Shown here piece after piece: positions 1 to 12,000 of a DNA stretch of 64,000 bases. The first letter of the stretch is position 1, and the number at the start of each line of letters is the position of its first letter. A model generated the notes under the pieces. It was not told the origin of the DNA, made no database searches, and saw nothing but the letters and a program-made list of their open reading frames with translations. The DNA is from Pisaster brevispinus (Eukaryota; Echinodermata; Asteroidea; Forcipulatida; Asteriidae), in assembly GCA_023634235.1 (NCBI GenBank), contig JAMKCF010000022.1, positions 8,548,541 to 8,612,540 on the forward strand, in the 5' to 3' direction. The position numbers and the translations under genes are program-made.

Positions 1-97
1 AAACAGCAAACCGTGGGCAGACACTTGCCGCGTGTGACCCCAGTGCATGGTGGCTGTAGTTTTATTAGATTTGATATAACAAGACTATAGCAATTAC

Positions 98-3000
98 CTT
101 GATCCACTTGAGTAATTTATTGACGGCTAAGATGGCTACTTGTTTGGTTGCTAAGGGACCGAACACTGCATAAAGCTCAAAACCTGTCGTAACCTGCCGT
201 AAACAAAAACAGACATCTTGAGGAATGTAGGCATTGGTCATTGAAAAACAGAAACCTACCAGGGCCCAATCTCATAATGTTGCTTAAGAAGACAAATTTG
301 CCTAAACAACTTTGTGATAAGCAGAACCTAGCAAAAGATGGTGCATGTGACATGGTATTTTGACTGCTAACCGTAATCTGGTAAGCATAATTTTGTTGTG
401 CTTAGCTACTTTCTGTGCTAAAGCAGCTCCATGAAATTGACCAAGGTGCAATATTGCCCCAGGTAAATAATTTAAGAACTAAGTAAATGACAAAATTTAG
501 TTAGTTAAATGAACAAAACAATTCAACCCTGGTTTGCTATAAAGCAGATCACTCAAAGTCCAAGGTCAACAGAATCGTACTTGTAGAAAGACCCTTGAAC
601 GAAATCAAATGTCTATGGATGGGATGTTGGTCCCGTGTGTTGTGTAATGCACATAAAAGAACCCAGTACACTTAAGGTTAAGAGAAGGGGTTTACCCTGG
701 TGCTTCTGTCATGGTTGGTAAGAGATTGCGCCACATCGCCTTCCAAAACCCTGACCAGGTGCTAGATAAATTACACAGCACACAATTCTACAACACATGA
801 GACCAATGGCTTTGTGTCCCATCTGAAACAAATCAATTATGGTTTTGTGTCTTTCCCAAGGAGATAAGTGTCATGACCTGACACTCCAATCTGACAAAAC
901 CAGAACTTGAGTCAGATTCACTAGATCATGGCACTCCATATTAATGTTAAAAAAGGCAAAGGTTAACACAGGACTTCAAATACACAGATGGCGCCCAAGC
1001 CAGAGCCTAAGCCTTTGCCCAAACCTCAGCTTGGACTCCGGCTTGGGCTCCGTCGTCAAATTTGGAGCAGTGTACATTTTTGCAGTATCAAACAGAGCCC
1101 GGAGCCTAAGCTAAGGTTTGGAAAAAAGCACCTGGGCTTAAAAACAGCCTGTCTGTTTACTGACCTCTTTGTGCCATTGGTGATTTATTGACTTACCCAG
1201 CCTAACAATGCTTCTCTTGATCCTACATGAAACATAATCTTGAGTGGTCTGGCTGCATTATGAACTCTTTGATGAACGTACTGATACATGCTAAATAACC
1301 TGAACAAATAAAATTAATAAACTTCGGTTTATAATGATACTTGGTTCTCATATAGCTTGTATCTAGTAGCTAGATCAAGGCACTTCACAACATTATTATC
1401 CCTGTTCATCAGGCATACTTTTAGACCATTCCTCAAACTTTCTCAACTCCCTGGGGAGCATACAACCCCAAGCTGCTTAAATTAGCACTAAGGGGTTAAT
1501 CCAACACAATACCATCTCAGCCCTCTCAGGTTCCCATCAGCTGATCAGAAACACCAGAACTTGAGTCTGGTGCTCTTAAATGCCTGGCCACAACACGCCA
1601 CAATGTCAGCTTATAACATTGACGTATAACAGTTTTGCTTGGTATTGAGTCCCCCAGAGTGAACTGGTTAACCACTTCATGTCAGATGACGTTTGTACAT
1701 GCAAAATATTCTTGGACAGACTTACACGAATATTTGTTAACACCCAGGACAACTTCAGATTTTCCCTCATTTTTTGCTGACATGCGAACATGAAGTGGTT
1801 AAAAAACCCAACAAAAGCTTTTCCCCCGAAACTTTGTGCACAACATATAACACATTTTTGCTTTAATCAACATAAAATCGCGAAATAAATAGATGCATTT
1901 ATTTTAATGTTTTTTCATTCTTTCTGAGAACTGGCTGATTTCAGCTTGAACCTTCTCTCTGCTTAGCAAGTTTTGATAACACTATGTGTGCTTAGCTGCT
2001 TTATGACATTCTTTCCAACAATCATAAACAGTGATGGAACTACACATTTGTATTTGATTTGAAGGGGCAAGTGGGTCAAAGAAATAATTGAAGTGAGGGG
2101 GAGAGGCTTTTTGATAAGAATAATAATAATGGCTTCTTATATAGCGCTCATATCCGTCACTCAGTGACGCTCAAGGCGCTTCAACATTAATTTCCTGCAA
2201 GGTATGTGGGGCTTCGTTTGAAGAATGAGACCTACTCCTTTACATAGCACCAGGTAATGGTTTACAAGGTTCTGTGGCGCAATATGCAGCCAATCAAACC
2301 AGGAACACCGGGGCGAACCCCTTCTCTTTTCGATAAGTGTACTGGGTTCTTTTACGTGCATTACACAACACACGGGGCCAATGGCTTTACGTCCCATCCG
2401 AAGGACGAAGCAATAATGGTTAAGTGTCTTGCTTAAGGACACAAGTGTCACGACCGGGACTCGAACCCACACTCTGCTGATGTATCAAACCATTCAAGCA
2501 TTTTGGGGGGAAAATAAGGAGGGGGCAAGGGTTTCGAGTGGAAGATGGGGTTGGGGGTTCAACCACTGACTATCAACTTGCTCTTTTATACACTACCTTG
2601 CTCTCTCATCGCTGTCTTTGTAAGGAGCTTCCAGGTCTGGCGCTGTGAACTGAGCCGTACTCTTCGACTTGTAAATAAAATGTCTTAAGTCACTGATACC
2701 CACTTCCTGGCACCGGTAACCGCCATTGGCTATTGCTTTCGTAATTGCATCCAAGCAATTATGTTTTTTTAATTTCTGTGAAATAATCATACAAAAATTA
2801 TAAAAAACATCCTACTCTAGAAAATATTATGATTTGATCAACCATTTGAAACCATTCATGTCTTACCAGTAAAAAAAAAAATAATAATAATAAAAGTGGC
2901 TTCTTATATAGCGCTCAAATCTGTCACTCAGTGATACTCAAGGCACTTCATCATTCAGTATTTTTCCTGCAAGGTATGTGGAGCTACGTATGAGACCTAT

Positions 3001-6000
3001 TCCTTTACATAGCACCATGTAATGGTTTACAAGGTACTGTGGTGCAATATGCTGCCAACCAAACCAGGAACAGCGGGGTAAACCCCTTCTCTTTACGATA
3101 AATGCACTGGGTTCTTTTACATGCATTCACAACACGAAGGACCTACAGCTTTACATCCCATACGAAGGACGCAGCAAAAATGGTTAAGTGCCACGACTGG
3201 AACTCAAACCCACACTCCGCTGATCAGAAACACCAGAGCTTGAGGCTGGTGCTCTTATCCTCTCGGCCACGATAGACCACTGAGTGTGCCCGGTGACGAG
3301 ACACCAGTCCCAACCCTGTATATCACCAGGGGCCGATTTCACAAAGAGATAAGATTAATCTTAAGATGAGTTATCAGTATTACCATAGTGATTTGTATTG
3401 TGACATCACACTTTGCTTAGCAACTAAGATCAATTGGCAGTTAAGATCAATCTTAGCTCTTTGTGAAATCGGCCCCAGTTCCTGCAACAATTTCATACAT
3501 GCAGATTTTGCACCTGGATAAAGATATTTCTTTCTCCCTACACTGATGTGTGTGAAGCACTTTATACCAAAGATTTTAAGGCCCTGAAAGAGCAAGATGG
3601 GGAACTCTGAAATGTAAAATGTGCACTGGACGCCATTTCAGTAAGCAACTCTTTTGATGCAACAATAGATCAGTGCAGACAATGACCATTGCTATCAATT
3701 TCAAAACAAAACATTGCTTGCTGAAATGACTGGTAGGGGTTCAACCGGAGCATTGTTTTACCTCCAGAATCTTCTCTTTGCATTTGGCCAACTCAAAGAA
3801 CATCATCTTATCCACAGTGAGTAGAAGTAAACACGCCTTGGTGTTGTCAAGGTATGAGATGTGGGCGTGAAGGAACCCTGTACTGTCAAACTTTGGTAAG
3901 CAGATCGGTATCCAAGAATCAGCAGTCTGGAAGGAGGTTGATGCATTCAGGAGATTGAACACTAAATGAAGATCTGATAAAAGAAGAAAGAAATTCTTTG
4001 AAATGTTTTGCAACCCGACCAGAAACGTGTTAGAGATTCAGTCATTGGTCAAGCATTTTTTTCAAGTTCGGTTTATATGCAGCAGGTGTGTTCCAACTGA
4101 ACCTTAACTGAGTTGTCTGTTTTACAAACTAATAAAAATTGCTTATTGAATACAAAAATTCTAAAAGATGTCGAAGCATAGCAATCACAATAAAAAAATT
4201 AATATAAATTCTGCAGAAAAAGTTCTTTAAAAAACCCCAGATTGTACAATTTGAGAAGTTGACATTAATTTTCAAGAGATGTAAAGTCACAGACTGTTTC
4301 TGGTTACTGACCTGCTTTGTCTGTAGATTGCTCTATGTGTGAATATTGTCTGTGTCTGTATAATATTTGGTTTGCATTTTTTTTCTGTAGAATGTTCTGT
4401 GTGTAGTTTGTTGTCAGTTACCAATTTTGTTTGCGTGTTGTCTGCAGAATGTTTTGTGTGTTTTGTATGCTGTCTGCAGAATGTTTTGTGCGCATGCTGT
4501 TGGCAAAATATCCTATGAGTATGCTGTCTACAGAATGTTTTGTGTGTATTGTATGTTTTCTGCAGAATGCTTTGTTGGTGTATGTTGTCTGCAGAATGTT
4601 TTCAGTGTGTGTGTTGTCCGCAGAATATTTTGTGTGCATTGTATGTTGTCTGCAGAATGTTTTCAGTGTGTATGTTGTCTGCAGAATGTTTTCAGTGTGT
4701 ATGTTGTCTGCAGAATGTTTTCAGTGTGTATGTTGTCTGCAGAATGTTTTGGTGATGACCAATAAATACTTACCAGCAGGATGTAGGACATACTTCTTCA
4801 TCCTACAAAGTGTAACTAACTGGTTGTCAGCGATCAAAATGGCAAACACAAGATCCTGATCATAAAACAAATCAAAATGAACAAATGTTGAGTAAACAAT
4901 AACAGCTTGCTATTTTTCTGACTGCCTGAACAAATATATTGATAAAATATGGAGACCGCCAACATTAGGGCGTGGTAGAACGTGGCTCGTTAATCCGGAG
5001 ATCGCAGGTTCAAATTTTCTTTGTTCAACCCCAAATTAGTTTGTAATTGTCTAAGACCTTACCTTGATTTTGGCACTCTGTATACTGTGGCCGATGATAT
5101 CTCTGACTGTGTTATCCAGTGGTAAACATCGGACAGCTGTTAGTAAGAAACTTGGATCTTGGTCGATCAAGTTGAGTAGATTGTCTAAAAACTTCTCTGT
5201 ACCTGAAAAAGTCAGAAAATATACTTTTATTTTACAGATGATTTTACTCTTAAGTAATAAAAATAGAGCATTGTATGGTCATGTTAATTGTGATGCAGTC
5301 AGCTGGATGTTTTGGGCAATGTTCGGCACATCAGTGCTGTAGGTCTCGAGACCTGCAGGTCTTGGTCCATGACTATCAGGTCTTGACTAAAGCACTGCGG
5401 CACACTGAGACTGTAAGGTTCATTAATACTTGTAACAATAACGCATAATGTGATGCGATCAAGCTAAATGAGACGTTTGTCCGAAATATCAGTATAGAGA
5501 AACAAGCCAAAACAGGCCAACAGGGGTGAAATTTTCAAAAAAAATTGTTTCGTAAATTTTAATGCCAAAATATTTCTTATTTTTTATTGGCAACTTCCTT
5601 CCTGATAAATAGCATCAAAAAGGGGTTAAAATTAGCATTGAAAGAGAATGTGCCATTGTATTTTCAATAAAAAACTCAAATGTAAACCTCCTTTTTCTCA
5701 GTTTCATTCTCTCATATCTTTTGGTGATTCTACTGTCACATCTTTTGAACCAAAGGCAGAATCAACATGGGCTTTTAACAGCATTAAAGCATAGATTAAG
5801 CTCTTTTGAAATGTATGAGAAAATAAAAAATGACGTTGGTCGACAAACAACTCATTTTTGCCTTTAATAACGCCCAACAAGTGTCTCAAAGTGCTCATTA
5901 TTTTTACAGGAATGCAGAGCTGAATGTTTATCTGAATTACGAGACCCATTATATAGCACCTGGTAAGGGAATTTACAAGGTAATGAGGTGTAATCTTCCT

Positions 6001-9000
6001 ACTGTTCCTAGGGGCAAAGAAAAATTGAAAACCTATGAAAATACAACAGGTTTTTTAATTTAGGAACGCTTCAGACTACTTACAAAGCTTACTAAAAATC
6101 TCAATACATGTAATACATTGTAAAAATATCCAGCAAATAAAAGTGCTATGAAATTGGACCCAGGTGCCTAGAGCCTAAGGAAAACTGGTGCCTAGAGTGT
6201 ACGGAACACTGGTTTCTAAGGCCATCAGAACACTGATGCCTAGGGCCTACATTAGACTGGTGCCTTGGGCCTATGGAGCACTGGAGCCTAGGGCCTACAT
6301 AAGACTGGTGCCCATGTAATCAAAGAACACTGCTGCCAAAGGCCTAAAGAACACTGGTGCCCACAGCCTATAGGACACTGATACCTCAAGTACTGAGGTA
6401 TCAGTGTCCTATAGGCTGTGGACACCAGTGTTCCATAGACATGGAACACTGGTGCCTAAGGCCTATGGAATTCTGGTGCTGAGGGCCTATGCTACACTAG
6501 GAGGACCTATATGTTTAATTTGTTTTTAAAAAGAATAACAAAGAGAAAAGACCAGACTCAGTACCAGTTCTTCTAAGAACAAAAACAATTCTTATGAAAA
6601 GGAACATCCTAAAAATTTGTTTAGAAATGTATTCATTTTTCTTTAAAGTTTGACAGAGTACAAAGTGACTTGTAAGTGATACCCAACATACCTGACAGCA
6701 ATCTGCGTAGATCATAGTTCTTTCTTGTTTCTAAGACTCGACTCAGCTGTGAAAATGTGAGTACACTAAGGACCTGATTGTAGACATAAGTGAGTTGTAG
6801 CAAAAGTTGCTGTTGTGACTCGTGAGTCCTAGACACAGCGACTAGAATGAGCGGCTGACGGACCAGGAAAACAAAGGTACGATCAGCGGATACAATGGAC
6901 CTGAAAAGTTAAAAACAGATTATTGGTGATGGGAAAAGTATTGTACTCTTCTATCCTTCTACTGTCTGACCATTCATTATCATGACTAGTGGTTTGCAAT
7001 GAGAGATTAACTATGACGGTCTTCAATACAGTGGTGAATGCATCTACACAGTACACAGTCAACCCTCCTACTGTCTGACCATTCAATATCATCCACTGTG
7101 GTTCTTAATGATTAACTGTGCCAGCCAACAATATGATATAAAATGGCATGTATGGTGAATGCAAATTGCACACAGCACACAGTCAACCCTCCTACTGTCT
7201 GACCATTCAACATCATGACTGGCGGTTTGCAATGACAGATTAACTGCGACAGTCTTCAATACAGTGGTGAATGTATCTACACAGTGCACAGTCAACCCTC
7301 CTACTGTCTGACCATTCAACATCATTCACTGTGGTTTTTAGTAACAGGACTGCCTAAACGTACTGGGATTAATTACTGAGATAAACTATGACATGTATGA
7401 CAGCCTGCAAAATGTTGTTGAATGGTTTCCAATGGTTGGTTAATGTTACTTTTAAAAGTAAGAGAGATAAATTTAAAAAGAAAATAAATAAATTGTTTCT
7501 CGCACCTGAGACTATTTTTTCCATCTTGTACAAATGATATTAATGCCTGCATAACGCCCATTAACGACACCAACTTGTCTTCATTTCCATACCTGCAAAC
7601 AGAAAGATTTTACACACATCAGTTGCATAATGAGGCACATATTTTGACAACTTTCCCCCAAATACCAGGCAAAAAATTCATAGAACTGCTTAAGCACAAA
7701 AAGTAGCTAAGCACAACAAAACTTGCTTGCCAGTATGAGGTTACCAGCCAAAACACCATGTCCCATGTACCATTTGCGATTGGTCTCCTGCTCATTTCTG
7801 CTTAGCAGAGAAATGTTAAGCAATATTCTTTGCTTTAGCAGCTCTATGAAATTGCGCCCTGAACATCTGAACATTATAAATAATGCAAAACACAGGCCTT
7901 CAGATTATTAAGCAACTTCCGTGATCATTGGACATGTGTCTTTGACTCATTTTTGCTTAGTGTCTGCAATGGGCATTTGATGGTTTAACACGAATGCCAG
8001 TGATCTCTGAAATGATACCTTTTGAAGCTTGTGAGCATGTGCAAGCAGTGCATACTACCCTCATAGAATAAGAAGATCATCTTGAGCTTTACCCCGCATA
8101 GAACTTGTATACAAATTAAACAGGGTGCCAACTGAACCATTGAATTCTGTTGCCAGTGCCTGTATTTATCCCGACTGATAAAGAGACAGGGGACCAGTCC
8201 AACGCTGTCACTGCACAAATTCAAGCAAAGCCATAAAATATATATTGGACAACCTCGGAAATTGTAATCCAGAGATAAAATATCAAACCAGCACCATGTT
8301 AGTTGTGGGACCTTCTTACCTTGAGTATATAGGTTTCCCTGCTTCACTGAGGATAAAGACGTGTTTCTTATGATCACGCCAGCTACTGCTGTGAATATCT
8401 GTAAAAGGCAACAAACTTGATTGAATCCCTCTTTGCTATTACTCGAAACAACTTCCTGTCCACTTCAAAACCAAATCTATCCAGATATATTCTGGGCGGC
8501 CATGTTTGTGATGCTCTATACTAAAGCAGGCACCATCTGCCCAGGCCTGGAATTTCATCTTGGAGAGGGAAAGGTCATTTTCATTTTGCAAAGGACACTT
8601 TCATTTGAAAACCTTAAAGTCTATGGAAAGCTTTTGAAGAGGCACCAAGGCCAAGACCAGGGGCAACAGAGGCCATAATTCCAGGTCTGCCTGCCAAAAC
8701 TCAAAACTGGTTTTATTTACTCATCAAATAGTGCGGGCGCAGATTGTGTTTCTGAGCCTTGCCAAGGTGTCTACAGATGAGAATAAGAACTTTAACCTTA
8801 TTAGGGTCTGTAAGGTAAGTATTTCTCAACATGTAGAATGGTCTGATGGTTAAGACATTACATCACATTGATAGTAAGGCTGATGTTTTGATTGTTTTAA
8901 TGCCATTTCTCTATGTAGAATGGTTAAGACATTACGTCACATTGATGGCTGATGTGTTGGTTGTTTTAATGCCATTTCTTCATGGCTGAGAAGGGCCTGA

Positions 9001-12000
9001 TTTTGGCATGGAGTGTTACATTTAATACACATTTGCATATTGCCCAAGTAGGACTGATATTTAGACTTCTATCTTGGTATATCAAGTATGTGTCTAGAGT
9101 AGACTGAGGGTAAATAAAAATAGTCTGGCCCTACCCCTTTTTGTTTGTAATATGTATTTATTACAGCTGTTGAGTACAGGGAACAAGACCAAGATGGCCA
9201 CCATGCAAAGTACCTTCTTCTGTTATTTCTCTCTGTATTGCTTCTCTTTGTCTGACATCTTCTTCTGTGTTATTTGATGGCATTTCCTCCCTATCTGATG
9301 CCCCATCTGCTCTACCGTGTTGCGTAGAATCATCTGTGATATGCAGATCTTCTACTTCGTCCTCAAGATCTTTGTCTTCTACATGTACATTGTTCTATGT
9401 AAACATGGTAAAGCAGAAGAAAACTTACTGTGAATTAGTCAAAGTTTGCTGCAACATAGGAAAGGATCTAAAATATTTGCAGAGTGATGCTAAAGGAATC
9501 CATGAATAGTGGAGGTACAATTAAAATAATTAAACATTCCGTGTTACACAGCGCTGTATGCCAAGTGTTTCTCCAACTTTAAGCTATCCTACAATCTGAT
9601 CATTCAATATCATCAGATAAGCTATACTAAACTGCAATATGATATAGTCGTGTGGCCAGAAGAAGGCAGAACCAACAACTTTCTTCCACACACACAATCT
9701 TTATTGTTTCGACTGTAGTTTTTACAGTGTTGTTTTGTGATTTTAATATTTCCAGTTGCCAATGAAATGCAATTATCTGTACTTTGAATGCAGACACAAT
9801 AAAGAAATATAAACTAATAATAATCAAAGTATGTTTTTCCAGTAACAAAAGGCCATAAGGAGTAAAGTGGGCTCCTGAAAAAAAAAAATGCTAGAATTAC
9901 CCCAAAGAGATGTTTTCCCATTCCCATGCAGAATTTAACCTTCCTATGACGACTAATAAATTGCAGAAAACCTTTCACGCCCAGTTTTCTTTAAAAACAA
10001 ATTTGCACCCCAGTTGCTTAAATGCTCTTTCTACGGTAACTTTTTCGTTACATCCTTCTTCCACGCAGACGACGATATATGGTGAAAACACTTAAGTGCG
10101 CACACAATTTTGAAACTTACATAAGGAGCTACTTACATGTAGCACTCAACATTGATAGAAATTCAATGCAGAGTCGAGATGAGCTAAGGCTAAACTGTCA
10201 GATTTACTCTCAACTTTGAACGTTTTTATGATGTTTTTAACGGAATATTTATGAATGGGAATAAAAGAGCGGTGACACAGTCTGAAACGTCTATTTAAAA
10301 TCTTAAGGGCCATGACTGTGCAAAAAAGGACCTCGTCTTTAGCTCGGTCTTTTATCGCACGGCCATGACGTTGTTGGTTTTAAACAGCTGTTTAAGACCT
10401 TATCACCACTCTTTTATCCCCTTACTCAAAATTACAACATGTGTACAATGGATAGTATTGAACGATCGGGTTGTGGGAGGTTAAATGTTTCGTAAATATA
10501 CCTCTAACTCTGTTGCTTCTGTTGCCAGCTCCTCTACAGATCCAATGTGTTCCTCTACAATGCTTGCAATAGTCCCACTAGCAAGACGTTCTCTCGTCTG
10601 TCGAACTGGGGCCTCAACATTCAGATCATAATCAAGCTCCTCATAGGAATCTTCTGTTGCTAACATGGGATGATCACTAGAAATGAAAGACAATACTTTA
10701 AAACATAATTGTTTGTTTTTTCAACCAAAGGCTGATAAAGTGGCAATAACTATTCCTGCAGAAGAAAGTTATGTTACTGTACATCCATGAACATAGTAGT
10801 ATTGTTCACAGCCTGGTGTTTTCCTCACCCTTCGTTTCCTCACTTGTTGTTGGCCGACCTAGTAAACCCAAACTTTGATTTTGAATCTGCAAGATTTGTT
10901 ACAGATGTCAGTCATTTCATACCTTTGCCACTTCGTACCTTGGTCACTTCGACCTTCGAGTCACTTTGTACCTTGGCAAAGTTGGTCACTTCATACCGTC
11001 AGCCGAGTCACTTCGTACCATCAGCTAAGTCATTTGTACCGTCAGCTGATTCACTTCGTACCATCAGCTAAGTTAATTTGTACCTTCCGTAGCTGCGTCC
11101 CCCTACTGTTGGTTGACAGTAGAATCTTGTCGGTGTGGCCCTCTAATGTTTTACTGTTCAAAATATCATTACATTATACGGGTGCCAAAACAACAAATAT
11201 TTGTATTTTCTAAGTGATAAAGTTATTGTTTTTTAACTTACACGTAATTATGTAAACTTTTAAAAACTTATAGTTAAATATTTTTTTCAACATAAATTAA
11301 ATCATTTAAGTTTTTCCTCCTTATGAATGGTTGCGTTTGCCAGAACAAAATATTTTTTAGCAACAAAAAAGAAATCATTTAAAAAAATAATTCTTCTTAT
11401 CAATGTTTGCAGTAGCCAAAACAAAATATTTTGATTTTTAATTTTCATTTCTTTTTTTACATGTCATTGATGTTATTTTCTGTCTATTGATTGGGGGCTC
11501 AAGCGACTCAAACTTGAGGCAAAAAATCTTTAATTGGTGGCGCTCAATTCTGATGCAATCGAGTTGAGTCTAGTCACAACGGCACGGGTCAATTAACGAG
11601 ACCTTGGAGGCATGACCCTCTTGAAAGGCATCTCGAACTGAGGCAGAAATCCAAAGTCAGTACGAGGTACGGTATGAAGTCGTGTCTTATTAGAACTACG
11701 GAGGTATGAACATGACGAAGTGTCTTGGAAGTTGGGCTTGTGTAAATCTAAAAAAGGTACGAAGTGTCCAGGTAGGTTCGGTCTTGACCGCTAGAGGGCG
11801 CTGCGCGCGCCGTGCCGCTTTTTTGTTTATAGGAAATTGTGGGAAGGTCGAGTTGGTCGTTCGGTAACAATACTCAATGAACGGTGTGACATGCCCAAGG
11901 ATATTGGATTTCATTCGATGTTACGCGGTTCATTCATGAAAAATAACCGGATCTACATTCAAGATGGAGTTTTGCTGGAAAGTTTCAATCGCAATTTACA

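Noticed and set aside
2161..3126. Similar minus-strand frames (IALHPAGKR-type, containing HVKEPS and WLHIAPQ)
   Set aside because: Both are the antisense body of tRNA-derived SINEs. The similarity reflects the repeat, not a gene family.
4418..4859. Cys/Val-rich repeat protein frames on both strands
   Set aside because: The frames follow the 29-bp minisatellite in a MON1 intron. The only real coding part is MON1 exon 8 at 4774-4855 on the minus strand.
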